A stretch of DNA of 64,000 nucleotides from Aminomonas paucivorans DSM 12260 (GCF_000165795.1 NZ_CM001022.1:1178001-1242000); one strand, 5' to 3'; shown: positions 1-7,936, counted from the stretch's first letter. The notes: generated by a model from the sequence alone, not told the origin. Translations and numbers: made by a program.

Positions 1-93
1 GGATGGCTGCGTTCCGATCTTCCCCCTCCCCCCGCCGTGGTGAACCCCCGAGGGGCTCTGGCGGCGGCGGCGGAGCTGGTGAAGGTTCTGTAA
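1..93 (+). CDS. C-terminal end of an unidentified gene (partial)
   Basis: An open frame enters the window at base 1 and runs 30 codons to a TAA at 91-93. The tail is rich in proline and alanine (a PPPP run, then NPRGALAAAAELVK and a final VL). I do not recognise the family from so short a tail. It lies on the same strand as the ATPase gene that starts 34 bases after its stop, so it could be part of the same transcript or of an upstream pseudaminic-acid locus, given pseC nearby. Neither is shown by the sequence. Confidence 0.4.
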   Translation, partial: GWLRSDLPPPPAVVNPRGALAAAAELVKVL

Positions 94-127
94 TGAGTTG
101 CCAGGGGGAGGCTAAGGAGGGGATTCT

Positions 128-1195
128 ATGAAACTACTTGGCTGTTCGCTGAAGAACTTTAAGGGCATCCGAGAAAAGACCATCTCGTTTCGGGGTGATC
201 CCCAAGGGGATCCTCGTCCGCTGACTGCTTTTCTAGGGGAGAACGGAACAGGTAAAACCACGGTCCTGCAGGCCATAGCGCTGGTCCTTTCTCTAGCTAC
301 CCGTAAGGGAAGGATCCTGCGCGTGGAGGATTTCCCATGGCATGGTTTTTTGCCTGAGCGCTTATCGAGCCTCGGCCCTACGGAAGTGGAGTTGGATGTG
401 GCCTTTGGCGAAGACGAGGTGCGGGCGGTTCGGGAGTTGTACGAACTGACCAGGGGACGTCCGGGACTCACGAGGGAAGAGATCCCCGGTTCCCATGAGG
501 AGGTTCGCTTGGTATTCCGGGAGGGCAAGCTGGAGTCTCCCCAGGGGCCGGATGGGCTGGCGCAGTTTTTGGGACGATATTATATTCAAGTCATGCAGAA
601 GCAAGATCCGGAGCTTCGTAACTTCTACCGGCGCGTAGGGGGGGTTTTCTGGTTCGACCAGTTCCGAAACCTGGTGACTCGTTCCGGGGGAGAGTGGGGA
701 GCTGCAGAACCCGGAGGTTGGTCTGCGGGAGTGGAACGCCTTCGTGAGTACTTGGTGGTCTGGTGGAGTTATCACGTTTCGTCGTTTCCCCATGGAGTAG
801 ATTACATTCCTGATCTGGAAAAGGCGTTTCAGAACGTCTTCCCAGATGTGGAGTTTGCAGGAGTTCAGCCTAGAAATGTGGATAGCGGCGGGGGCATCAA
901 GGATTCCTTGTTTTTGCTTCGAAAAAAGCAGCGGGTGTACGACATCGCTGAGATGTCCTCTGGGGAGCAAGGTGTGTTCCCGATTCTTTATGAATTCGTT
1001 CGACTGCGCATCGCCAAATCCATCGTTCTCGTGGATGAGTTGGAGATGCATCTGCATCCCTTCCAACAACAGGTTCTTCTTGCTGCCCTGTCTCGTCTAG
1101 GCGAGGATTGCCAGTTCGTCCTGACCACCCATTCGCCCTATCTGGAAGAAGTGATCCCCGATTCCTGCGAGGTGCGTTTTGGGGGGGAGAGTTGA
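128..1195 (+). CDS. AAA/SMC-type ATPase (RecF/OLD-like), probable sensor of a PARIS-like defence pair
   Basis: A 355-residue ABC/SMC-type ATPase. The N-terminus (KNFKGI near residue 10) is typical of RecF and OLD ATPases. The Walker A motif GENGTGKTT is at residues 37-45, an SSGEQG signature-like motif is near 277, Walker B VLVDE is at 300-304, and a switch histidine lies in TTHSP at 333-337. AAGGAGGG sits just upstream of the ATG. The stop is 2 bases before the next start, which encodes a TOPRIM/DUF4435 protein. In known systems of this type (PARIS AriA/AriB and class 2 OLD-like pairs) the ATPase senses phage and holds or releases the nuclease. The family is clear; the defence role is inferred from pairing. 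Base composition is visibly less GC-rich than the flanks, which suggests transfer. Confidence 0.82.
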   Translation: MKLLGCSLKNFKGIREKTISFRGDPQGDPRPLTAFLGENGTGKTTVLQAIALVLSLATRKGRILRVEDFPWHGFLPERLSSLGPTEVELDVAFGEDEVRAVRELYELTRGRPGLTREEIPGSHEEVRLVFREGKLESPQGPDGLAQFLGRYYIQVMQKQDPELRNFYRRVGGVFWFDQFRNLVTRSGGEWGAAEPGGWSAGVERLREYLVVWWSYHVSSFPHGVDYIPDLEKAFQNVFPDVEFAGVQPRNVDSGGGIKDSLFLLRKKQRVYDIAEMSSGEQGVFPILYEFVRLRIAKSIVLVDELEMHLHPFQQQVLLAALSRLGEDCQFVLTTHSPYLEEVIPDSCEVRFGGES

Positions 1196-1197
1196 GA

Positions 1198-2058
1198 ATG
1201 CAAAGGACTATCCTTTATGTAGAGGGAACGCTGGATGCGGAACTTCTGTTTTTGTTGTTTGATGGGACCCCTCTCGTCTTGAGCGCAGGATCTAAAAATG
1301 CGTTGGCCCCTGTCGTCTTTCGAGAGAGAGAAAAAACGAACTTGCAACATCGAGTCTTTTACCTGCGTGACCGGGATTTTGACTACGATCCCCCAGCGGA
1401 TTTTCCCGACATCCCCCAGGAAGATCGCAAGGATAACAGCGGTCGTGTGTTGGGTTGGCGCTGGTGTCGCCACGAGATGGAAAATTATTTGTTGGACCCG
1501 GTTTTGGCCTGTGCCTCATTGGGAATGGATGCACCAACCTACGAAAGATTCCTGCTCTCTTCGGCGGAGCGGATCCTTTACTACGAAGCTTCCCGATGGG
1601 CGCTTGGGAAAGCCCGACGCTCTCTGCCGCCGTCCTATGAGTTTCGGACCAGACCGGATTCGATTCCCCCGCGAGTGGAGTTTTATCTCCCAGAAGACCT
1701 CTCTGAGGAGATGCAGCGCGGTTGGATGATCGAGCAGACGAACACGTTTTCCGGCAGGATCTTTGAAGCTCTGGACGTGACCCGGATCGAAGAAGACAGG
1801 AAGTGCTACCAGAAGCGGTTGAAGAAAGAGGGATTGAATGGGACGTCCGGAATCCTGCTCTGGTTTTCGGGAAAGGATCTGCTGAAAGCCATGACGCAGG
1901 AACAGTCCTGCGCAAGGGCATGGGCGGGAAGCCCGAAATGTCTGCGGAGATGTCTCTTGGAGGAAGCGCGGAAACGAAAAGATATCCTGAAAGATCTTTT
2001 CCCCGAGTGGGAAGCCCTATCGCGCTGTTTATCCTCCGAAGGAGGAGATAGAGCGTGA
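1198..2058 (+). CDS. DUF4435/TOPRIM-like nuclease-type partner (AriB-like)
   Basis: A 286-residue protein starting at ATG 1198, behind a purine-rich site and only 2 bases after the ATPase stop; an in-frame upstream extension lies inside the ATPase gene and is unlikely. It has TOPRIM-like landmarks: an acidic VEG with Glu9 after a beta strand, an RDRDFD motif with Asp58 and Asp60, and the HEMENYLLD motif (residues 92-100) that I associate with DUF4435 proteins. In PARIS the DUF4435 partner (AriB) is a toxic RNase released by the ATPase. Here the pair is inferred to act likewise. Which nucleic acid it would cut cannot be told from the sequence. Its last bases overlap the start of pseC. Confidence 0.75.
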   Translation: MQRTILYVEGTLDAELLFLLFDGTPLVLSAGSKNALAPVVFREREKTNLQHRVFYLRDRDFDYDPPADFPDIPQEDRKDNSGRVLGWRWCRHEMENYLLDPVLACASLGMDAPTYERFLLSSAERILYYEASRWALGKARRSLPPSYEFRTRPDSIPPRVEFYLPEDLSEEMQRGWMIEQTNTFSGRIFEALDVTRIEEDRKCYQKRLKKEGLNGTSGILLWFSGKDLLKAMTQEQSCARAWAGSPKCLRRCLLEEARKRKDILKDLFPEWEALSRCLSSEGGDRA

Positions 2059-3230
2059 ACAACTTCATTCCCTACGGGCATCAGTGGATCAGCGAAGAGG
2101 AGATCAGAGCGGTGACGCAGGTCCTCAGGGGGGACTGGCTCACCCAGGGACCTGCGGTGGAGGCCTTCGAGGCGGCGGTAGCCCTGGCTGCGGGGGCGCG
2201 ACATGCCGTGGCCTTTTCCAGCGGCACGGCGGCCCTGCACGGGGCTTACTTCGCCGCCGGGGTGGGGCCTGGGGACGAGGTGCTGACCTCGCCCCTCACC
2301 TTCGTGGCCACCGCCAACGCGGCCCTCTACCTGGGGGGAGAGGCCCGGTTCGCGGACATCGATCCGGCCACGGGGTGTCTGGATCCCCGGAAGGTTCGAG
2401 AGGCCCTTTCGCCTCGGACACGAGTGATCGCCCCGGTGAGCTATGCGGGCTACCCCGCCCCGATGGGGGAGTTCCTGTCCCTGGCCCGAGAGGTGGGGGC
2501 TCTGGTGGTGGAGGATGCCAGCCATGCCCTGGGGGGAACCCGGGACGGGCGCCCCGTGGGGGCGGAGGCGGACCTGACGGTCTTCAGCTTCCACCCGGTG
2601 AAGCACGTCACCACCGGGGAGGGCGGCATGGTGACCACGGATCGGGACGACCTGGCAGCCCGGCTTCGGCGCTTCCGTTCCCACGGCATCGAAAAGGCTC
2701 CGGAAGCGTTGGAGGGCCCCTGCGAAGGTCCCTGGTACTACGAGATGCAGGACCTGGGGTACAACTACCGACTCACGGACCTCCAGTGCGCCCTGGGGCT
2801 GGGCCAGATGGGGCGTCTTGAGGGATTCGTGGCCCGGCGTCGGGAACTGGCGGCCCGGTACGACGAGGCTTTCGGCTCCGTACCGGGGGTGCAGCTGCCC
2901 CCCCGCCACCCCGGGCATGCCTACCACCTCTACCCCCTTCGGGTGGAGCCCGCCTGGAGACGAGCCCTCTTCGAGGGGCTGCGTCGCCGGGAGCTGGGGG
3001 TGCAGGTGCACTACATTCCCGTGCCCGCTCACCCCTTCTACCGGAAGCGCTATGGACTCGCCCTCGGGAGTTTCCCTCAAGCGGAGCGGTTCTACGCTTC
3101 GGAGATCTCCATTCCCCTGTACCCCGCCCTTTCGGACCCGCAACAGGACGACGTGATCCGCCGGATTCAGGAGGGGTTGAGGGAAGCCCAGGCTGACAGA
3201 AAGAGAATGTGGCTGAAGACGGGGGGATAA
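2055..3230 (+). CDS. pseC: PseC, UDP-4-amino-4,6-dideoxy-N-acetyl-beta-L-altrosamine transaminase
   Basis: A 391-residue PLP aminotransferase of the DegT/DnrJ/EryC1 family. PseC makes the 4-amino sugar nucleotide in pseudaminic acid synthesis, used for flagellin or surface glycans. The N-terminus (IPYGHQWIS, then RGDWLTQGP) is characteristic. The cofactor aspartate lies in VVEDASH (Asp154) and the Schiff-base lysine is Lys183 in FSFHPVKH. The start is GTG, with GGAGGAG 7 bases upstream, and it overlaps the stop of the preceding defence-type gene as GTGA, implying translational coupling. No pseB, pseF, pseG or pseI is visible in the window. Other DegT-family sugar transaminases are possible, but the N-terminal motif favours PseC. 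Confidence 0.85.
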   Translation: MNNFIPYGHQWISEEEIRAVTQVLRGDWLTQGPAVEAFEAAVALAAGARHAVAFSSGTAALHGAYFAAGVGPGDEVLTSPLTFVATANAALYLGGEARFADIDPATGCLDPRKVREALSPRTRVIAPVSYAGYPAPMGEFLSLAREVGALVVEDASHALGGTRDGRPVGAEADLTVFSFHPVKHVTTGEGGMVTTDRDDLAARLRRFRSHGIEKAPEALEGPCEGPWYYEMQDLGYNYRLTDLQCALGLGQMGRLEGFVARRRELAARYDEAFGSVPGVQLPPRHPGHAYHLYPLRVEPAWRRALFEGLRRRELGVQVHYIPVPAHPFYRKRYGLALGSFPQAERFYASEISIPLYPALSDPQQDDVIRRIQEGLREAQADRKRMWLKTGG

Positions 3231-3234
3231 ATCG

Positions 3235-4062
3235 ATGTACTTTTTCTATTTTGATGAATCAGGATCAAGGGATCCTTCTGTTGGGACTCGGGAAAACCCC
3301 AAGGATCACATTTACGTGTTATGCGCCGTGGGCATGTTTGAGGCGCAATGGGTTAAATTTGATAAAACCATCTCGAGTTTGAAGATTGCATTGGGCAGGA
3401 AGTGCAAGCAGCCGCAGCAAAAAGATTTCCAGCTCGCAGAATGTGAAGTGAAGTCAAATTGGATCCGAAGTCCCAAAGCCAGGCTTGAAAGTAGCCCATT
3501 CCTCTGTGCATTGCACGACGAAGACAGAGAAAGGCTGGTAGGGTGTTACTATGAACAAATAAAGAGGTGTAACTTGGTTTTGTTTGCTAGTGTTATAGAT
3601 AAAAGATACCTATGGGACTATATGACTCACGAGTTACTGCACAAGAAGGCTTATGAATTTTTGTTAGAACGCATAGAACAGTTCATGAAGGAATATCATT
3701 CAAAGCACAACGCTCTGATCGTTATGGATGACACGAGTAAGGAGTTGAATCGAGCAGTGGCAATGAAACATGCTTATTTTCTCCATAAAGGCAACGAAAA
3801 TCTTGAGTTTAGACATATTGTTGAATATCCCTTTTTTACAAGAAGCGAATTATCCAATGGCGTGCAACTCGCAGATTTGTTGGCGTATAATATTTACCGA
3901 GCCTTTCGTCAGGAGGATTTCGCCTATCCCTATTTTTCGGAGATGCTACCCTACATTTACCGACGCCGTGGCGCTGATTTTTTGGATGGGTTGAAAGTTT
4001 GGCCAGAAGGATCTCCCCTTGTGGGGGAAGCTCGGGCCTGGGGAAGAATTTCAAACCACTAA
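3235..4062 (+). CDS. DUF3800 family protein
   Basis: A 275-residue protein opening with the family's hallmark YFDESG (Asp7, Glu8). A second acidic pair is in IVMDDTS (Asp165, Asp166) and a late QLADLLAY motif carries Asp214. DUF3800 proteins are thought to have an RNase H-like fold, and these acidic residues would form the metal site. They are common on mobile and defence-rich islands, but their function is not settled. The gene starts 4 bases after the pseC stop. It is strongly AT-richer than its surroundings, with many AAA, TTT and ATA codons, a sign of recent transfer. A small-RNA-like unit on the other strand terminates against its 3' end. Confidence 0.8.
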   Translation: MYFFYFDESGSRDPSVGTRENPKDHIYVLCAVGMFEAQWVKFDKTISSLKIALGRKCKQPQQKDFQLAECEVKSNWIRSPKARLESSPFLCALHDEDRERLVGCYYEQIKRCNLVLFASVIDKRYLWDYMTHELLHKKAYEFLLERIEQFMKEYHSKHNALIVMDDTSKELNRAVAMKHAYFLHKGNENLEFRHIVEYPFFTRSELSNGVQLADLLAYNIYRAFRQEDFAYPYFSEMLPYIYRRRGADFLDGLKVWPEGSPLVGEARAWGRISNH

Positions 4063-4136
4063 AAAGCCCCCCCGTACGGGAGGGCCCGTGATGTCGGGCT
4101 GGGGTGTCCATATCGAGCTCACAAGGAGCACCCGAC
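4061..4136 (-). ncRNA. candidate small RNA (~76 nt), promoter to terminator
   Basis: Minus-strand unit with a sigma-70 promoter just upstream (see 4143-4171). The predicted RNA begins near 4136, where a first GUCGGG (4131-4136) can pair with CCCGAC (4093-4098) around a 30-nt internal region containing a UCC/GGA inner stem. An intrinsic terminator follows: an arm pair around the palindrome CCCGTACGGG (4071-4080) and a run of five U (4065-4061). No open frame of plausible quality fits inside. It does not resemble tRNA, 6S or SRP RNA in the parts I can compare. Transcription is inferred from the signals only. The 3' end touches the stop codon of the DUF3800 gene. Confidence 0.5.
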
Positions 4137-4142
4137 GCCTTC

Positions 4143-4171
4143 ATTATCGGTGCGATAGCTCTCTCGGTCAA
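4143..4171 (-). promoter_or_regulatory. sigma-70 promoter of the candidate small RNA
   Basis: On the minus strand TTGACC (4171-4166) and GATAAT (4148-4143) are separated by exactly 17 bases. The expected start point is a G near 4136. The gene that follows on this strand has no ribosome binding site, and a terminator comes about 75 bases later. Confidence 0.55.
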
Positions 4172-4254
4172 GGGAGTCTCGGATAGATTGCAGAAAAGGA
4201 TGGAGTCGCACGGATGCTTCCCGCGTTGCTCGGGAGAATGAAGGAGGATGATTC

Positions 4255-4611
4255 ATGCGGCGCGTTCCCTGGTGGCTCTGGGGGCTGGTTTTCGTCCTGG
4301 CCTTCGGAGGGTGCGGACGAGGATGTCTGTGGGGGCCCGGGATGATGATGGCTCCGGGGATGGGGCGTTCCTTCGGGCGCTTCGGGCCTCTGCCCGCCAT
4401 GGTGGCCCTGGGGGTGGGGGCGGTGGTCCTGGGGGTGGGGCTCTGGTGGCTCCTGGAGCGGACCTTCTGGCACAAGTACTTCCCTACCCAGACGCCTCCG
4501 CCTCCCATGAAGACCCCGTCCGGGGCCGTTCCCCCGCCCCCGCCGCCCAAGGCGGTTTCCCCGACGGCGGAGGGGGGAGAAGAAAAGCCTGGCCCGGAGG
4601 GACCCGACTAG
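4255..4611 (+). CDS. small proline-rich membrane protein, unknown
   Basis: A 118-residue protein with GGAGG 8 bases before its ATG. Residues 5-20 are a hydrophobic segment ending in a Gly/Cys-rich GGCGRGC stretch that could be a weak lipoprotein signal. A second hydrophobic span lies around residues 47-68. The C-terminal third is a Pro-rich low-complexity tail (PPPP and PPPPPP runs), probably on one side of the membrane. I do not recognise the family. Its stop overlaps the stop of the convergent DUF3343 gene by a few bases. Confidence 0.6.
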   Translation: MRRVPWWLWGLVFVLAFGGCGRGCLWGPGMMMAPGMGRSFGRFGPLPAMVALGVGAVVLGVGLWWLLERTFWHKYFPTQTPPPPMKTPSGAVPPPPPPKAVSPTAEGGEEKPGPEGPD

Positions 4612-4826
4612 GTCAGCTCGTGGTACCCTGCCACGTCGATGGAGTGTTCCGCCGCCAGGCGTTCCACGTCCCCCCGGCGGTCGCAGGGGTAGCGGCAGGC
4701 CAGTCCGCAGCTGGAGGAGAGTTTGCGGGGGACCGGGACGATGCGTACCGCCAGCCCCTCCTTGCGGCAGGTCTTCTCGAAGAGCAGGGCCATGTGGGTG
4801 GTCTCGAAGGTGGCAAGGCATTCCAT
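4608..4826 (-). CDS. DUF3343 (putative Se/S carrier-like) protein
   Basis: A 72-residue protein matching the DUF3343 pattern: an ATFETTHMALLFEK start, an RIVPVPRKLSSSCGLA core with a conserved cysteine near residue 40, and a second cysteine a few residues later. Members are small ferredoxin-like-fold proteins, often near selenium or sulfur metabolism genes or YedF/TusA proteins, and are proposed to bind sulfur or selenium. No such genes are visible next to it here. AAGGAGG precedes the ATG by about 10 bases. It is convergent with, and overlaps the end of, the preceding membrane protein gene. Confidence 0.75.
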   Translation of the reverse strand: MECLATFETTHMALLFEKTCRKEGLAVRIVPVPRKLSSSCGLACRYPCDRRGDVERLAAEHSIDVAGYHELT

Positions 4827-4978
4827 GGGAAGCAGGACCTCCTTGTGGGTGGATGAGGGGCTCCGGCAGAAACGAGAGGAGAGGGTGGGCTCCCGATCCG
4901 CAATTATACCTGTGGACGCGGGGATGGGAGAACGTTAGAATGGCACGGCGTAAGGAACCAAACCCAAAGGAGGTTTTC

Positions 4979-5428
4979 GTGATTATGTCCAAGTCCCGTC
5001 GTGTGGTCGGTGCGCTGCTTGCTTCCGTGTTTCTCCTGGTGTCCCTGGCCGGGGTCGCCCTCGCGAACGAGAAGGTAGCGGTCATCAACCCTCAGCAGGT
5101 CATGTTCCAGCACCCGAAGTTCGAGCAGACCCAGAAGCAGATCAAGGCCGTGATGGACAAGAAGCAAAACGAGGCCAAGGCGGCCATCGACAAGGAAAAG
5201 GACAACAACAAGAAGGCCCAGATCTTCCAGGCGAAGCGGCAGGAAGCGGCGGTGGAGGAGAAGAAGCTCATGGATCCCCTCTTCAAGGACATCGACATGG
5301 CCATCCGCTCGGTCTGCAAGGCCAAGGCGGTCACCGTGGTGGTGGACAAGAACGCGGTGTTCTTCGGCGGTCTGGACATCACCGACGACGTGGTGCAGGA
5401 GCTGAAGAAGAAGAACGCGGGCAATTAG
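4979..5428 (+). CDS. Skp/OmpH-family periplasmic chaperone
   Basis: An OmpH/Skp family protein of about 149 residues. A signal peptide (MSKSRR, then a hydrophobic stretch ending ALAN) is followed by the beta strand EKVAVINPQQVM, a Lys/Gln/Ala-rich helical arm (about residues 50-95) and a C-terminal strand VTVVVDKNAVFFGG. Skp holds unfolded outer-membrane proteins in the periplasm, so this gene argues for a diderm cell. AAAGGAGG at 4966-4973 sits 5 bases before GTG 4979 and 11 before ATG 4985. I chose GTG, but ATG 4985 is almost as good; an earlier in-frame ATG at 4853 has no matching signal. The gene is monocistronic with a strong terminator. Confidence 0.85.
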   Translation: MIMSKSRRVVGALLASVFLLVSLAGVALANEKVAVINPQQVMFQHPKFEQTQKQIKAVMDKKQNEAKAAIDKEKDNNKKAQIFQAKRQEAAVEEKKLMDPLFKDIDMAIRSVCKAKAVTVVVDKNAVFFGGLDITDDVVQELKKKNAGN

Positions 5429-5460
5429 CCCGGGTTTCCCGGTTTCCCCGGTGGGAGAAG

Positions 5461-5506
5461 AAAAGGGAGAGGGCCGCGGGTTCCGCGGCCCTCTCCCTTT
5501 TCTTTG
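5461..5506. terminator. strong, probably bidirectional intrinsic terminator
   Basis: A long GC-rich hairpin (GGGAGAGGGCCGCG against its complement ending CCCTCTCCC) is flanked by AAAA on the left and TTTTCTTT on the right. It can end skp/ompH transcription on the plus strand and livF on the minus strand. Confidence 0.85.
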
Positions 5507-5531
5507 GGTGTCGTGCTTGGGGTTTTAAGGG

Positions 5532-6266
5532 CTACTTCTTCTTTCCCCCCAGGTATGCGGCCTCGATCTCCGGGTTGTGGAGGAGTTCCTGGGAGGGTCC
5601 CTCCATGAGGAGGTGCCCCGTCTGGATGACGTAGGCCCGGTGGGAGAGCATGAGGGCCTGCTTGGCGTTCTGCTCCACGATGAGGATGGTGAGGCCCATC
5701 TCCTGGTTCACCCGTTTGAGTTCCTTGAAGATCTCCTTGATGATGATGGGCGCCAGGCCCAGGGAGGGTTCGTCCAGCAGCAGCACCCGGGGGCGAGCCA
5801 TGAGGGCCCGGCCGATGGCCAGCATCTGCTGCTCCCCCCCCGAGAGGGTCCCGGCGTACTGGTCCTTCCGCTCCTCCAGGCGCGGGAAGAGGTCGTAGAC
5901 CTTCCGCAGGTCTCCCTGGATGTCCGTCTCCGACTTCTGGGGGAACGCCCCCATGCGGAGGTTCTCGTACGTCGTCAGGGGGGCGAAGACCTTTCGTCCC
6001 TCCGGGGAGATGGATACCCCCGCATTGACCACCTGGAAGCTCTTGGTGGGAAGGGGACGCCCCTCCAGGAACACCTCGCCCCCCGCCCGGGGGACGCTGC
6101 CCATCACCGCGTTCATCAGGGTGGACTTTCCCGCTCCGTTGGCCCCGATGACCGCCACGATCTCTCCGGCGTACACGTCCAGGTCCAGTCCCTGCAGGGC
6201 CTTGATGGCCCCGTAGTTCACCACCAGGTTCCGCACCGAAAGGAGGGGGGTTCTTTCCTGCGACAT
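5532..6266 (-). CDS. livF: LivF, branched-chain amino acid ABC transporter ATPase
   Basis: A 244-residue ABC ATPase of the LivF type, the second of the two nucleotide-binding subunits of the branched-chain amino acid (HAAT) importer. Walker A GANGAGKST is near residue 40, the LSGGEQQ signature near 140 and Walker B VLLLDEP near 160. It is the last gene of the minus-strand livH-livM-livG-livF operon, 4 bases after livG. It acts at the inner face of the membrane with LivG to drive uptake through LivH/LivM. The specificity (Leu/Ile/Val or another amino acid or amide) cannot be read from the ATPase. Confidence 0.93.
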   Translation of the reverse strand: MSQERTPLLSVRNLVVNYGAIKALQGLDLDVYAGEIVAVIGANGAGKSTLMNAVMGSVPRAGGEVFLEGRPLPTKSFQVVNAGVSISPEGRKVFAPLTTYENLRMGAFPQKSETDIQGDLRKVYDLFPRLEERKDQYAGTLSGGEQQMLAIGRALMARPRVLLLDEPSLGLAPIIIKEIFKELKRVNQEMGLTILIVEQNAKQALMLSHRAYVIQTGHLLMEGPSQELLHNPEIEAAYLGGKKK

Positions 6267-6270
6267 GGGT

Positions 6271-7038
6271 CTAGTCCTCCTCTCCCAGGTAGGCCTTGAG
6301 GACCTCCGGGTGGCTCTGGATGTCCTCCGGGCCCCCCTCGGCGATCAGGGCGCCGAAGTTCATGCAGACGATGTGGGGGCAGATGGCCATCACCAGCTCC
6401 ATGTGGTGTTCGATCACCAGGATGGTGAGCTTGAAGTCCCGGTGGATCCCCAGGATCAGGTCGTTGAGCTGTTCCACTTCCTCCGGGTTCATCCCCGCGG
6501 CGGGTTCGTCCAGAAGGAGCAGCTCCGGCTGGAGGGACAGGGCCCGGGCGATCTCCAGACGCCGCTGGAGGCCGTAGGGCAGGGTGCCCGCCGCCTGTTC
6601 GGCCCGGTCCGCCAGGCCCACCCGCTCCAGGAGTTCCATGCTATGGGTCCGGTTGGCCTTCTCCCGGCTCCCCCAGCGCCCCAGGTGGGTGCAGGCCTCG
6701 AAGAAGCCGTAGGGGTGGTGCTGCTGGCAGGCGGTCATGACGTTGTCCAGCACCGAGGAGGTGGGGAAGAGGCGCAGGTTCTGGAAGGTGCGGGCGATGC
6801 CCTTGCGGATCACCTCGTAGGTCTTCAGGGGGGTGATGTCCTCCCCCTTGAAGTGCACCTTTCCGTCGGAGACGTCGTAGACCCCCGTGATGAGGTTGAA
6901 GATGGTGGTCTTTCCCGCCCCGTTGGGGCCGATGAGCCCCGCCAGTTCCCCCTCCTGGAGGGAGAAGGTCATGTCCCGCACGGCCTGCACGCCCCCGAAG
7001 GCTTTCCCCACTCCGGTCAGTTCCAGCACCGCAGCCAT
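6271..7038 (-). CDS. livG: LivG, branched-chain amino acid ABC transporter ATPase
   Basis: A 255-residue ABC ATPase with Walker A GPNGAGKTT near residue 38 and Walker B LLLLDEP near 170. The signature is the LivG-type variant, LPYGLQRRLEIARAL. The C-terminal tail (HPEVLKAYLGE) is typical of LivG. It sits between livM (4 bases upstream) and livF. Together with LivF it forms the ATPase pair of the HAAT importer. Confidence 0.93.
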   Translation of the reverse strand: MAAVLELTGVGKAFGGVQAVRDMTFSLQEGELAGLIGPNGAGKTTIFNLITGVYDVSDGKVHFKGEDITPLKTYEVIRKGIARTFQNLRLFPTSSVLDNVMTACQQHHPYGFFEACTHLGRWGSREKANRTHSMELLERVGLADRAEQAAGTLPYGLQRRLEIARALSLQPELLLLDEPAAGMNPEEVEQLNDLILGIHRDFKLTILVIEHHMELVMAICPHIVCMNFGALIAEGGPEDIQSHPEVLKAYLGEED

Positions 7039-7042
7039 GCGC

Positions 7043-7936
7043 TCACCTCCCCTCTCCTGCAGTGGTTTGTTCCGTGGACTGTTTCTTGCGCCCTCCGAAG
7101 ATGTGGGCGAAGAACTTGCGGTTCAGCTCGTACTGCCCCATGAGTCCCTCAGGGCGGACCACCATGATGACCACCAGCACGAGGCCGTAGATCAGCATGC
7201 GGTACTGGGAGATGGGACGGAACAGCTCCGTCACCAGGGTGATGATCACCGTGCCCAGAAGGCATCCGCTCATGGAGCCCAGGCCTCCGAACACCACCAC
7301 CGCCGTCAGCTCCGTGGACTTGTTCATGTCGAACATCACGGGCTGGATGAAGGACATGAACCCCGCCAGCAGGCCCCCCGCCACGCCGCAGTAGAAGGCG
7401 GAGATGGCCAGGGAGAAGACCCGGTAGTTGGCGGTGTGGAAGCCCAGGAGGGACGCGGCCAGGTAGTCGTCCCGGCAGGCCTTGAAGGCCCGGCCGAAGT
7501 TGCCGTTGATGAGCAGGAACATGGCGGCGGACATAACCACCAGGCAGCCCACCGCTACGGGCAGGGTGGTGAAGGCGTCGATGCCCGGATAGCCTCGGGC
7601 GCCCCGGGTGACGGACTGCCAGTTTTCGATGATGAGCCGGATGGCTTCCCCCAGGCCGATGGAGGCGATGGCGTAGTAGTCCCCCATGAGTTTCAGGGTG
7701 GGGATGCCGATGAGGTAGGCCAGCACCATGGCCACGATGCCCGCCAGGATCAGGGCGGCGAACCAGGGCAGACCGTACTCCACCGTGAGGATGGCCACCG
7801 TGTAGGCTCCCAGGGCCATGTACCCCGCGTGTCCGAGGCTGAAGATCCCCGTGAAGCCCGTGAGGAGGGAGATCCCCAGGGCGGCGATGCAGTTGATGCA
7901 CAGCAGGATGACGATGCCTTCTCCGTAACCTCCCAT
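7043..7936 (-). CDS. livM: LivM, branched-chain amino acid ABC transporter permease
   Basis: A 297-residue integral membrane permease with about eight to nine hydrophobic segments. The GHAGYMALGAYT motif near residue 35 and the cytoplasmic coupling region GRAFKACRDDYLAASLLG are characteristic of LivM. The C-terminus is short and charged. It follows livH by 10 bases and precedes livG by 4. It would form the transmembrane pore with LivH. Confidence 0.92.
   Translation of the reverse strand: MGGYGEGIVILLCINCIAALGISLLTGFTGIFSLGHAGYMALGAYTVAILTVEYGLPWFAALILAGIVAMVLAYLIGIPTLKLMGDYYAIASIGLGEAIRLIIENWQSVTRGARGYPGIDAFTTLPVAVGCLVVMSAAMFLLINGNFGRAFKACRDDYLAASLLGFHTANYRVFSLAISAFYCGVAGGLLAGFMSFIQPVMFDMNKSTELTAVVVFGGLGSMSGCLLGTVIITLVTELFRPISQYRMLIYGLVLVVIMVVRPEGLMGQYELNRKFFAHIFGGRKKQSTEQTTAGEGR

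Noticed and set aside
4061-4136. SRP (4.5S) or 6S RNA at the small-RNA candidate
   Set aside because: The conserved SRP tip (GGAAGNAGC-type) is absent and the unit is too short for 6S.
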